A DNA stretch of 64,000 nucleotides. Source: Mytilus edulis (taxonomy: Eukaryota; Mollusca; Bivalvia; Mytilida; Mytilidae). Below the pieces are notes generated by a model, which was not told the DNA's origin, did not search any database, and saw only the letters and a list, made by a program, of their open reading frames with translations. The DNA lies in NCBI RefSeq assembly GCF_963676685.1, contig NC_092349.1:61889881-61953880 (forward strand), read 5' to 3'. Positions 34,390 to 46,432 of this stretch are shown one piece after another. Both the position numbers and the translations under genes were made by a program. Position 1 is the stretch's first letter, and each line of letters opens with the position of its first letter.

Positions 34390-34899
34390 GCATTCAACCC
34401 TCCTGCCGCGTCACACGTTGGAGGCGTGTGGGAGAGATTAATACGATCAGTAAGAAAGGTGTTATATTCTGTCATGCAAGAGCAGAGTCTTCGATTGGAC
34501 GATGACAATCTTAATACATTGTTTTGTAAAGTGGAAGCAATTTTGAATAACCGTCCGATTTCTGAAGTATCTGAACAGGTAGACGATTTAAAGGTGCTTA
34601 CTCCAAATCATCTTCTCTTATCAGGACCTGGCGAATACTTTCCTCCAGGAACTTTTTGTAAAATAGACAATTACGTAAGAAGACGTTGGCGACAAATACA
34701 ATATCTAGCAGACATTTTCTGGAAGAGATGGACTCATGAGTATTTGCCTTTATTACAAAGTAGGCAAAAGTGGAACTCTGAAAAGCGAAACTTGAAAATA
34801 GCAGACATTGTATTGATCCAGGATAGTACACCGAGAAACCCTTGGAACTTAGGGAAAGTCATTGAAGTCCTATGGGCAAATCGGACAATGTTCGTATAG
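34390..34899 (+). pseudogene. BEL/Pao integrase C-terminal part
   Basis: Begins with NPPAASHVGGVWERLI, then LNTLFCKVEAILNNRPIS, LTPNHLLLSG and a DUF5641-like end (RRRWRQIQYLADIFWKRW, IADIVLIQD, WNLGKVIEV). It closes at a TAG; a frame change before the last few family residues is likely (NVRIVRLK-like reading in another frame). Confidence 0.88.
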
Positions 34900-35137
34900 T
34901 GAGGCTGAAAGCATATTCAACAACTTTATTACGACCCGTTGCAAAGTTGTGGTATTAGAAGCTGATATTTAGAGTCATAGTTTGAACTAGTCATGTTAGA
35001 ACAGTAACTTGTGTTTGAAAGTACTTTGTTGTATAAATGGACTATATAAAAGTTAAGTTTATTGATAGTCACTTAAATTGGGAAATTATTTGGCCTCTTT
35101 ATAATTTTTGATAATTGAGTTCTTTAAGACTACAATT

Positions 35138-35149
35138 AAGGGGCTGGAA
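35138..35149 (+). other. polypurine tract of the BEL/Pao element
   Basis: AAGGGGCTGGAA directly precedes the TG of the 3' LTR, the position expected for the plus-strand primer. No convincing tRNA primer site was seen after the 5' LTR. Confidence 0.6.
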
Positions 35150-35680
35150 TGTAGCGGCCAAATTTGAGACGAAACCATTCTTGCCTATTGTTGTACTTTT
35201 TGGTAATTAGTGATTTTCTATTTTGAGACAAGTTACTTTCCCTTTACTTTAATGAACCCCTTCAGGGAATTTGCACGAAACGTGCTTGGTGAAAATCTTT
35301 GACTATGATGAAAATAAGGAATACCAGAGTCAACCAATATGGTATGTTTCTTTTATTTATTACAGATAAATTAAATTTCATGTTTAAAGTTATAAATTTT
35401 GAGTTTAATTGATGTAAAACTGATAAAACTTGACCTTGATAATTTGGCAATTATTTACTGTAAATGTTCATGATATTACTTTTTTGAAAGAGAACAAGTG
35501 TATGTTACTACCGTAAATGTTATGATAGATGCACTTTTTTATTGTATTATAGTTCAGAAAATGTTAGTTTTGATAGTAGAATTTAGTGTGTTTTATCTCT
35601 TTTTTTGTGGTTAATCTTTTCGTACCTGATTAAAGAAAATTGAACGGAAGGAATTAGTATTTTATTTAGTATAGACATCA
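35150..35680 (+). repeat. 3' LTR of the BEL/Pao element
   Basis: 531 bp, TGTAGCGGCC to ATAGACATCA, alignable to the 5' LTR along its whole length apart from the 290-bp block and small indels. TAAATAC follows at 35681-35687. Confidence 0.92.
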
Positions 35681-35974
35681 TAAATACATAGATAATTATA
35701 TATAAGAATATGTGGTATGAGTTCAAATTAGACAACTCTTCAATTCGGTTATCAGTTTGTAAAATTAAATCAATTTGATAATAAAAACGCCTTCAACAGG
35801 GAGCCTAGGCTCAAACCGAACAGTAAGCTATTTAAAACAACAGTCTAATTCATAATTAAAACGATAAAAAGCGAACCACATCAACAAAAGACAACCACTG
35901 AACAACATGTTCCTGACTGAGTACAGGTGCAAATTAGTGCAGCATTTTTTTAATTTCTAGTTAAAGTTAATATA

Positions 35975-36065
35975 TAAAAGAAGATGCGGTTTGATTGCCA
36001 ATGAGACAACTCTCCACAAAAGACCAAAATGACACAGAAATTAACAACTATATGTCACCGTATAT
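35975..36065 (-). repeat. Penelope-like 3'-tail fragment upstream of the tandem array
   Basis: AGAAGATGCGGTTTGATTGC, CAATGAGACAACTCTCCACA and ACACAGAAATTAACAACTAT match the 51480 copy. Confidence 0.7.
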
Positions 36066-37272
36066 AGTAAGCTTTTAATAAGCAATAATTCATCAAACAG
36101 ATTATTTGTTATTACACACCTGAAGTATCATATTTTTACGTAAACTATATATACGTTATACATGTTAAAGATACATGTTATACATAAATTAGGTGTGAAA
36201 CACCACGAGAAAAACCTGATTATATGCTTTATCTGACTTCATTAAAAATACATTTCCTGCATGTATTAGCTAAAAACATTATCCCATTGTTCCGATCAAG
36301 TTAAAGTGATAAACACGTCCAACGGCTTAATTTTAAAGTGAAATAATTTTTAATCAATTAAGATTTAATGTAAGTTAACACTGTTTAGATACATTTTAAA
36401 GCTAATCATACGGTGGTAAATATACAAGTGACTTCAAAGTTATTCAGTATATAGAAGGGGGAAGGTTTGTTGTTTTCTCTCTTGGTTATAGAAAAGCAAA
36501 ATATTGTTATATGATTTATAAGATTTATTTAGTATCATTGTTTCTCCCCCTTGTCTAGCAATAGTATGTTTTTGTACAAAGATATAAAATCCGGATAAAA
36601 TGTGATATTCTGCCCACCTAATGATTCGATAACGTGGCTACTCCCTTTTAAAAAGTGAGAATATTTCATTATTTGATAGCGTAACAGAAAAAAGGTAAAT
36701 ATAAAAAAACTATAATAGACGTGTCACGAAAATGTATGTACCCAACCCTGGGATTTACAAATAGAATTTAAATCTGGGCATCGTATCAAAATAAAAGGAT
36801 TATTCTAAAATTGCAATGTTCTTAGTGAAATGCGTAAAAATGATTTCAATGTAGAGTACACCCGTAGAGACATTGGTATCGACAATATTTTTATAAATAT
36901 TCCGAAACATATACCAATTTCCATAATTTTTCTTCTATTTGGAACACAAGGATTGGCGATTGAAGATAGAGGAGAATAATGTCAATAAGCGGAAAGTGAC
37001 GAGAAAAAAACAAATACTCGGTCCGTTCTCTCTCTTTTATATATATATATATTTTTCTTATTTTTAGTACTATTTAAAATCGCTTTCAAGGTACGAACTT
37101 TTGAACGATATTCACGAAAGGTATGCGAACCAGACTTCTTATATAATATTACAAAGGTTAGGCAGTGGGCTGATAAACGTACAGGCAAGCGAGATAAGAC
37201 GTTGCCAATTTCGAAAATTAAACTCCTCCAACATACACTAACCTTACTTCATTAGAACAATGTGTATATATA

Positions 37273-39332
37273 TGTTACAGTAAATAGGTGAAATTAGGAA
37301 TTACACGTAATTACTAAACATTTCAGTAAATACCTGTAATTACTAGCCAATTTAGTAATTACATGTATTTACTAGTTGTTTCAGTGATTACTGTTATTCA
37401 CTTATTTTTTTTGTAATTTTTACAGCTATTTACTAAGTTAAACTTGATATTTTTGTTTTAAAATTAAAGTTATAATTCAAGATACAAAATAAGAACGTAA
37501 AGGGTAGGTATTTTAGAGCTTACTTAATTAAAGATAAAGGAATATAAGACACATACAGTGTATACTCTGTAGTGTTGGTGAATTGAAACTGGAAAATGGT
37601 TATTATTAAAGTTTTGAAACTCCCTAAAAAATCATTTTCAGCATGCAAGACAAATGATATCATTCCAAAATTGAAAAATATTGTGAGAAGTTTACAGGCA
37701 ACTTCGCCACCTCTTCTTGATGATAGACATTCGATAAAGCAAAAATTTGTGATTTTAAAGAGTGATAACCAACAAGTGTTTAAACATTTTTTTTGCAGGA
37801 ATTAAACAATTTTTTTTCTGTCTAAATTTGAAAAAAAATGTGTTATCTGATCTGGCCAGACTTTTCGCCGTATCAATGATTAAAACCTGTATTTTTTTAA
37901 CATTCAGGCTATTTGTATTACCATTATGTTTCAGATTTACTTTAAAATATGTTTCTTCTATGCAATTTAACAGTCATAGGTATTTCTAATGACAACATGT
38001 GCAAAAACACTCAATGATTTTTACCTACTTGTGTGTTCGACCGTTTTGTAGGGTACCCCAAAACTGGTCATATTCAATATACCCTAAACATAAAATGAAA
38101 CGGTGAATTTCCGTAAGACTTTGGCAGATGATGCATGAACCCCTACCTTTTCAATGATGTAAATATAAGAAAAATTAAACGAGAGGAAAATTTTGGTGTT
38201 ACCAAGGCCTACCCCTTAAAGTTCTTCAAATTTTTATAACTTTCTTAAATTATCCTAGATTTCTCTCAAACTTGAACAGAAGCTTGCTCATGATAATAAG
38301 ATATTTTGCAAGTAAATTTTGTAAAAAGTTTTTCCGTATTTTACTTATAAATCTAGTTTTATGCCAGTTAACATTACAATCACATTGTGGTTAAAGTTTT
38401 TAAAATTTTAATAACTTTCTCAAATATCCTGGATTTCTACCAAACTTGGACAGAAGTTTGTTTATGATCATGAGATAATATCCAGAAGTAAAGATGGAAA
38501 AAAATATCCTTTTTCGTATATTTCTTATAAATGGACTTCGTTCTTTTTTCTTCAGTTAACATTACATACACTCACCAATAAAAGTTTTTCTTAAACATTT
38601 ATTATATTTCATAAACCATCCTGGTTTTTAACCATATTTGGACAAAAGCTTCTTCCAGTCCTAGACAAAAGATAGTATATGGAGGAAAGAAAATTTTAAT
38701 ATTTTTTTCCCATTTTTGTTGAGACTGTGACTAACAGCAAATGTAGGCGATATACTGGGTTCCATGAAACCCTTACAATTTTAAATCTGAATCCATCGGT
38801 AACTTATCTACAGCTAGGGGTTGAATTGAAGGTCACATGAATAAGTATTTAATGAGGTCCATTTATTCACTTGCAAGTGCACAACTCATCAAGCAGTTTT
38901 CTCAGCTTATTTTTTATTAAAAAAGATCCAGATTGACTGCTAAAAGTTAATTATAATTTCACTATATCATTTTCATTAATGATTTAACAAACAAAAACAT
39001 TTTTTATATCTCGTAGCTAATGCTCCTATAAAAAAGATACATTTTAGGCTAATCACTTTTTAAAAGACAGCTCACTTATCTTCTATAGTTAGTATTACCC
39101 TAACTTTTGATAAGCTGACCATATTACAACATTGTTTTACCAGTTAGTAAATAGGTGTAAAAATTCATTTTAAAATTAGTAATTACTGGTAATAACTAGG
39201 CCATTTTAGGAATTACTAGTATTTACTATCGGTGCATCGGGGATTACATGTAATTCCTAAATTTCAGTACATTTGTAATTACATGTAATTCCTAATTTCA
39301 CCTATTAGGAATTTCACCTATTTACTGTAACA
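37273..39332. mobile_element. 2.06-kb inverted-repeat DNA element, present only in U1
   Basis: Ends TGTTACAGTAAATAGGTG and CACCTATTTACTGTAACA are inverted, with further sub-terminal repeats of GGAATTACATGTAATTACTA type on both sides. U2 and U3 show the uninterrupted site (TATACATAGACTC, U2 at 43713). TATA flanks both ends, so the duplication is TA or TATA. The interior has 2-3 units of about 170 bp around 38220-38740 (CCTGGATTTCTACCAAACTT and CTTGGACAGAAGTTTG). No transposase: longest open frames are 69-75 codons without resemblance, so non-autonomous. Confidence 0.88.
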
Positions 39333-39344
39333 TATACATAGACT

Positions 39345-39600
39345 CAAGTAAAGGCAACAGTAGTAAACCGCTTTTCGAAATTCATAAATCAATTGAGAAA
39401 AAACAAATCCGGGTTACAAACTAGAATTGATGGAAACCCATCAAATATAAGAGGAGAACAACGACATAACAGAAACACACCACTAAAATGCAACACACAC
39501 AGACATGAACTAAAATATAACAATGGTCATTTCCTGACTTGGTAGGTTAAACCTGGTTCTGTGGCTAGCCAAACTTCCTGCTTTTATGGCAATGATAAAT
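39345..39600 (-). repeat. Penelope-like 3'-tail fragment within the tandem unit
   Basis: AAAGGCAACAGTAGTAAACC, GAAATTCATAAATCAATTGA and CAAATCCGGGTTACAAACTA are the reverse complement of the tail at 2460-2620. It recurs at 43722-43990 and 48190-48480 because it is part of the duplicated unit. Confidence 0.7.
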
Positions 39601-40549
39601 ATAATATCAGAATGACAACATTACATGAGAGAGCTACAGCACATAGGACAGAGAAACACACAAATAATAGCTATCAAAACTTTACCAAAAAATAGTTTTC
39701 CATTTTCATATTATGCATTTTTGTATGGGTGAAAATCTATTGTCCCCGTATAGCTGCAGTTTACTGTAGTCATTTGTCACACAGATTATAAGTACAATGT
39801 ATGTCCAAACACTCTGCCTATTGTAAACAGATTTAGATTTGTGATGATATAAAGCAGTAGAACTGCTATCCAATGATAAAATCACGTTAAGTATTGGAAA
39901 AACTAAAGGAACAAAATAAGAAATTTGAAAATTCATTATAGCTAGAAAAAAAATGTTACATGAAGGATTATAGCAAATTTCGAGAAACTTTTCGTGAAAT
40001 TTGCACTTTTTAAAGAAATTACAGAATTTATCTTCGTTTCAAATAAAGAAATAAAGAAATACTTGGCATGATTAAAGTTTTATCCTGTGCGTTACTATAG
40101 ACAACATGTCATATAACATTGCATTGCATATAAGAAACTAACCATCACTGGATGGGTATTTTTTAATGCAATGAAATGTAGAATTAATTACCTACAACTG
40201 TCAAAATCAAGGGAATGTTTTTTTTACATTTTATCGAATGCAAACGGGTTGGTGGTTTTCCCCTAAAACAATTTCGAAATATATTAATACACGGTCAGTA
40301 TGTGTAAATGCATAATGATTCGATAGATCATAATCTGATGAGGTATGAATCTAAACCCTTTTCACACAGTGAACCATATATATGCATGATGAAATAAAGC
40401 CTGATATCAAATACCAGGAATCAATTATTAGTTATTCCTTAGAGACATCAACGTACATGAGACGAACGTATACAATGATTGACAGTCGGACGGATGGACA
40501 GACAAAAGTTTCAAATTGTACCTCATCGTTCGAAGATGAATATAAGTCT

Positions 40550-42900
40550 TAAGGCTAACCAAAATGTGCTTATATAACATAATTTGGCTTCATTGGAGAC
40601 GGATAATATATGCATTGTAGTGTTAGCTCTGTATAACCACAGGTTATCAAATGCATAACGTCTGTTGTAAAGTTTTTTCTATATTAAGACACATCCTTAT
40701 ATAGATAAATTTAAGTATAATTTAAATTCAACATATTATATGCAATTAAAAAGCAAATTATCAAGTTCACTACACGATATACTAAGTTTTTGCACTATAT
40801 ATGAAATGACGAAATTTATTGATATGCTCAGCGCATCGCTGATCTCATTATATCTCCAGTTTATGAACCTCAGAACAATCGATTTTTTGAAAACATATAT
40901 TCTTAACTGCAATACATATAAATATAAAGTTTATATGTTCTAACTTTGAAGGTTACCATAAACAGCACAAGCAAATATTTAACAATGCAAAAGAAAATGT
41001 TTTTAATCACGTATACTCCGAAAGTTAACAGCTATAATGTTGCCACCCAGGTAAGATACCATAATTATGTAAAAAATCCTAAAAAAAATGTCAGTTTACG
41101 AGAAAAAAATTTCTGAAGGCGATCGTAAAATTTGTGGGAGAAATATTTCAGGCGTCTAAGAAGTAATCTGTTTGTATTATGGTATCATGCTTTGTACTAA
41201 TTAACAAAGGTGCAGGGTCGTCAGGCATTATGGAATAGTTAATGGTACAATTGTATGCAATTGTTTTTATTTTCAAAGGTACACTCAACTAATTTAGTGG
41301 ATCACAACTAATGATTTTTATGTAGAAATATCTTTGATGAGTTTTAATGCATATCATAAGGGTTCGAAATTTAAATATTTTTTATACAGTTTTCTATATG
41401 AATAGAGGAACCAGTAATTTACCGATGTTCAAAAGCGCAACCATTTCCACGGAATTGCTCAACCGGTAAAATCTCAATCTGTTTATGTTGCTTTGTAATA
41501 CATCATATATTATACACAGCTACTTTTGCATAGGTACTATTTCTGTACTTAAAATCGGTAGTACTGGAAATTTACTTGTAATATTTAGTACTACTTCCTT
41601 ACTTTAAAATTATTGTAATATTTAGGTACTTGTATTTTCCAGTACTTGATTTGTACTCAAAATATTGGTACAAAAGTGATACCAACAATGATCACAGAAT
41701 TCCATGTTTGAACACCATAACGTCATGAGATTTGAAAAAGACAAACGTTCAAAATGCTGAAAATGTTACCGTGCAACCAAAAATTTGTAGTAATTAAATT
41801 TCAAGCACAAATCAAGTACTGTAAAATACAGGTACTTAAATATTACAATAATTCGCAAGTAACACAATAGTAATGAAAATTAAAAGTAGATTTCCAGTAC
41901 TACAGATTTGTGGTACATAAATAGTACATAAATAGTACCTATGCAAAAGTAGCTGTGTACATATATCCAAATACCATATATTAACCTTTTTCAGATGACA
42001 AAAATGCTAAATCATAAGAATGATATTAAACAAGTTAAATAAATTATAAGGCTAATGCAAATTTGCTGATATACCATTCTTAGACTAAATTCAAGTCGCT
42101 GCATATACACATTTTAGTTTTAATCCTGTAAAACCACATGTTATCAAATGGTAAACTTCTGTCGTAAAGTTTTTATATATTTAGACACATCCTTATATGG
42201 ATAAATTGAAGTTGTGTATTCAAACTCAACACATTATACGATATTAAAAGCAAATTGTCAAGTATCACCAGGATTTTTATACTATATATAAATGACGTAA
42301 TTTATCTGTATACTTAGCGCATCGCTGGTCTCATTATACATGTATCTCCAGTTTATGAACCACAGAACAATCGGTTTTTCGAAAATATATATTTTCACCT
42401 GTATATACAAAACGTTTACAAGTTCTACCAATTTAGCGAAATATTGAACAATTCAAAAGAAAAGTTTATAATTACGTATACTCCGAAAGTTAAGAGCTAT
42501 ACATGTAGGCACCGGGTAAGATACCATAATAATGTATTATTTACACAATTCTAAAAAAAAATGTCAGTTTACGATGACATTATTTCGGAAGGCGGTCTTA
42601 ATATTTTTTAAAGAAATATTTCAGTTGTACCAGTTATCGAAGTTGTAGAATCGTTAGGCATTGTGGGACAATTAAAATGATTATTTCATGTTATCATCCA
42701 TTGTCAATGGTGTATTCAACTTAATCAATGGAACCTCTTTCAGATTTTGATGTAGATAAAACGCGTCTTTGATCGACGTACCAAATCATAAGCTTTAATT
42801 TTGTAGCTTTGACGATTTTCTGGTTTACGCATTGGAAATTTCATCAAGTTTTGTTTTACCTATATGTAATAACAGTATTGTTTATACAACAAACAGCCAT
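40550..42900 (+). repeat. two diverged sub-copies (A and B) inside unit U1
   Basis: Sub-copy A (about 40550-41480) and B (about 42040-42890) share order and wording: CACATCCTTATAT..GATAAA at 40690 and 42186, AGCGCATCGCTG, CTCCAGTTTATGAACC, CAGAACAATCG and ACGTATACTCCGAAAGTTAA. The offset of about 1.5 kb includes the MITE between them. The same A-B pair is present in U2 (about 45000-47370) and U3 (about 49480-51470), so the A/B duplication is older than the triplication. Confidence 0.85.
41515..41957. mobile_element. 443-bp Tc1/mariner-type MITE in U1
   Basis: Perfectly inverted ends CACAGCTACTTTTGCATAGG / CCTATGCAAAAGTAGCTGTG, alignable as a long hairpin for about 150 bp per arm, flanked by TA. 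The empty site TTATACATATATCC is preserved in U3 near 50473. Length, CACAG ends and TA duplication fit a non-autonomous Tc1/mariner-like element. Confidence 0.9.
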
Positions 42901-45900
42901 TTAAGTTTACAAATATGTTGAATGTTATGATAAAAATGCTGAATACAAAATAGAAGATGTGGTATGATTGCCAATGAGACAACTGTCCACAAGAGACAAA
43001 AATAGTATGTGTTTGTACAAAGACATAAAATCCCGATTAGATGTGATATTCCGCCCAACTAATGATTCGATAACGTGGCTACTTCCTTTAAGAAAGTGAG
43101 AATATTTCATTATTTGATAGCGTAACAGAAAAAAAGGTAAATATATAACACTATAATAGACGTGTCACGAAAATGTATGTACCCAACCCTGGGATTTACA
43201 AATAGAATTTAAATCTGGGCATCGTATCAAAATAAAAGGATTATTCTAAAATTGCAATGTTCTTAGTGAAATGCGTAAAAATGATTTCAATGTAGAGTAC
43301 ACCCGTAGAGACATTGATATCGACAATATTTTTATAAATATTCCTAAACATATACTAATTTCCATAATTTTTCTTCTATTTGGAACACAAGGATTGGCGA
43401 TTGAAGATAGAGGAGAATAATGTCAATAAAAGGAAAGTGACGAGAAAAAAACAAATACTCGGTCCGTCCTCTCTCTTTTATTTATATTTTTTCCCCTTAT
43501 TTTTAATATTATTCTAAATTGCTTTCGAGGTACGAATTTTTTAACGATATTTACAAAAGGTATGCGAACCAGACTTATATATATAATATTACGAAGGTTA
43601 GGCAGTGGGCTGATAAACCTACCGGCAAGCGAGATAAGACGTTGCTAATTTTGACAATTAGACTCCTCCAACATACACTAACCTTACTACATTAAAACTA
43701 GAACAATGTGTGTATACATAGACTCAAGTAAAGGCAACAGTAGTAAACCGCTTTTCGAAATTCAAAAATCAATTGAGAAAAAACAAATCCGGGTTACAAA
43801 CTATAATTGATGGAAACCCATCAAATATAAGAGGAGAACAACAACATAACAGAAACACAACACTAAAATGCAACATACACAGTCATGAACTAAAATATAA
43901 CAATGGTCATTTCCTGACTTGGTAGGTTAAATCTGGTTCTGTGGCTAGCCAAACTTCCTGCTATTATGGCAATGATAGATATAATATCAAAATGTCAACA
44001 TTACATGATAGGGCTACAATACAAATAAACGAGAGAACACACAGGACAGAGAAACACACAAATAATAGCTATCAAAACTTTACCAAAAAATAGTTTTCCA
44101 TTTTCATATTATGCATTTTTGTATGGGTGAAAATCTATTGTCCACGTACGCGTATAGCTGCAGTTTACTGTAGTCATTTGTCACACAGATTATAAGTACA
44201 ATGTATGTCCAAACAATCTGCCTATTGTAAACAGATTTAGATTTGTGATGATATAAAGCAGTAGAGCTGCTATTCAATGATATAACCACATTAAGTATTG
44301 GAAAAACAAAAGGAACAAAATAACAAATTTGAAAACTCATTATAGGCAGAAAAAAAATGTTACATGAAGGATTATAGCAAATTTCGAGAAACTTTTGTAG
44401 TTCCAAAGAGATGTAAAACCATCATTGATTTTCTCTTTTAGCCTTTGTTAAATTTGCACTTTTCAAAGAAATTACAGAATTTATCTTCGTTTCAACTAAA
44501 AAAATACTTGGCATAATTAAAGTTTTATCCTGTGCATGTCACATAACATTGCATTGCATATAAGAAACTAACCATCACTGGATGGTTTTTTTTAATGCAA
44601 TGAAATGTAGAATTAATTACCTACAACTGTCAAAATCAAGGGATTTTTTTTTTACACTTTATCGTTTGCAAACGGGTTAGTGGTTTTCCCCTAGAACAAT
44701 TTCGATATAATTTTAATACATGGTCAGTATGTGTTAATGAATATGATTCGGTAGATCATAATCTGATGAGGTATGAATCTAAACCCTTTTCACACAGTGA
44801 ACCATGTATATGCATGATGAAATAAAGCCTGATAACAAATACCAGGAATCAATTATTAGTTATTCCTGAGTGACATCAACGCACAGTTAGTGCGACGAAC
44901 GTATACAATGATTGACAGTCGGACGGATGGACAGACAAAAGTTTCAAATTGTACCTCATCGTTCGAAGATGAATATCAGTCTTAAGGCTTACGAAAATGT
45001 GCTTATATAACATTATTTGGCTTCATTGGAGACGGATAATATATGCATTGTAGTGTTAGCTCTGTATAACCACAGGCTATCAAAAACAGCGCGTCTGTTG
45101 TAAAGTTTTTTCTAAATTAAGACACATCCTTATTTAGATAAATTTAAGTTTTGATTTAAACTCAACATATTATATGCAATTAAAAAGCAAATTATCAAGT
45201 TCACTATACAATATACTAAGTTTTTGCACTATATATGAAATGACGTAATTTATTGGTATACTTAGCGCATCGCTGATCTCATATCTCCAGTTTATGAACC
45301 TCAGAACAATCGGTTTTTAGAAAACATTTATTTTTAACCGCAATATATCTATAAATATAAGGTTTATAGGTTCTAACTTTGAAGGTTGCCATAGACAGCA
45401 CAAGCAAATATTTAACAATGCAAAAGAAAATGTTTTTAATCACGTATACTCCGAAAGTTAACAGCTATAATGTTGCCACCCAGGTAAGATACCATAATTA
45501 TGTAAAAAATCTTTTAAAAAATGTCAGATTGCGAGAAAATAATTTCTGAAGGCGATCGTAAAATTTGTGGGAGAAATATTTCAGGCGTCTAAGAAATAAT
45601 TTGTTCGTATTAGGGTATGATGCTTTGTACTAATTAACAAAGGTGCAGGGTCGTCAGGCATTATGGAATAGTTAATGGTACAATTTTATGCAATTGTTTT
45701 TATTTTCAAAGGTACACTCAACTAATTTAGTGGATCACAACTAATGATTTTTTGTAGAAATATAATACGGGAACCTGTCTTACCAAATTATTAGCCTTGT
45801 ATCTTTGATGAGTTTTAATGCATATCATAAGGGTTCGAAATTTAAATATTTTTTATACAGTTTTCTATATGAATAGAGGAACCAGTAATTTACCGATGTT

Positions 45901-45985
45901 CAAAAGCGCAACCATTTCCACGGAATTGCTCAACCGGTAAAATCTCAATCTGTTTATGTTGCTTTATAATACATCATATATTATA

Positions 45986-46432
45986 CACAGCTACTTGTGC
46001 TTAGGTACTATTTCTGTACTTAAAATCGGTAGTACTGGAAATTTACTTGTAATATTTTGTACTACTTCCTTACTTTACTTTAAAATTATTGTAATATTTA
46101 GGTACTTGTATTTTCCAGTACTTGATTTGTACTCAAAATATTGGTACAAAAGTGATACCAACACTGATCACAAAATTCCATGTTTGAACACCATAACGTC
46201 ATGAGATTTGAAAAAGACAAACGTTCAAAATGCTGAAAATGTAACCGTGCAACCAAAAATCAGTAGTACTTAAATTTCAAGCACAAATCAAGTACTGTAA
46301 AATACAGGTACTTAAATATTACAATAATTCGCAAATATACAATAGTAATGAAAATTAAAAGTAGATTTCCAGTACTACAGATTTGTGGTACATAAATAGT
46401 ACATAAATAGTACCTATGCAAAAGTAGCTGTG
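45986..46432. mobile_element. 447-bp copy of the same MITE in U2
   Basis: Same position in the unit and same TA flanks as the U1 copy, so it was duplicated with the unit and not separately inserted. Minor change at the left end (CTACTTGTGCTTAGG). Confidence 0.9.

Larger units (their letters stand above)
18766..35680 (+). mobile_element. BEL/Pao LTR retrotransposon, defective and multiply invaded
   Basis: LTR-bounded element of 16.9 kb with gag, aspartic protease, RT, RNase H and integrase in the order of BEL/Pao (integrase last, DUF1759-type gag). Removing three later insertions (24105-31552 and about 1.8 kb at 31745-33549) leaves a normal size of about 7.7 kb. Both LTRs open TGTAGCGGCC and end ATAGACATCA. 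The coding part is broken by many frameshifts and stops, so it cannot move on its own. Confidence 0.92.

Noticed and set aside
37273..39332. A possible gene at 37596-37805 inside the inverted-repeat element
   Set aside because: Only 69 codons, no recognisable domain, no second exon; not enough to call a transposase remnant.
44104..44406. 100-residue minus-strand frame in unit U2
   Set aside because: Shortened or shifted in U1 and U3 (39706-39936, 48686-48883) and unlike any family I know; probably chance.
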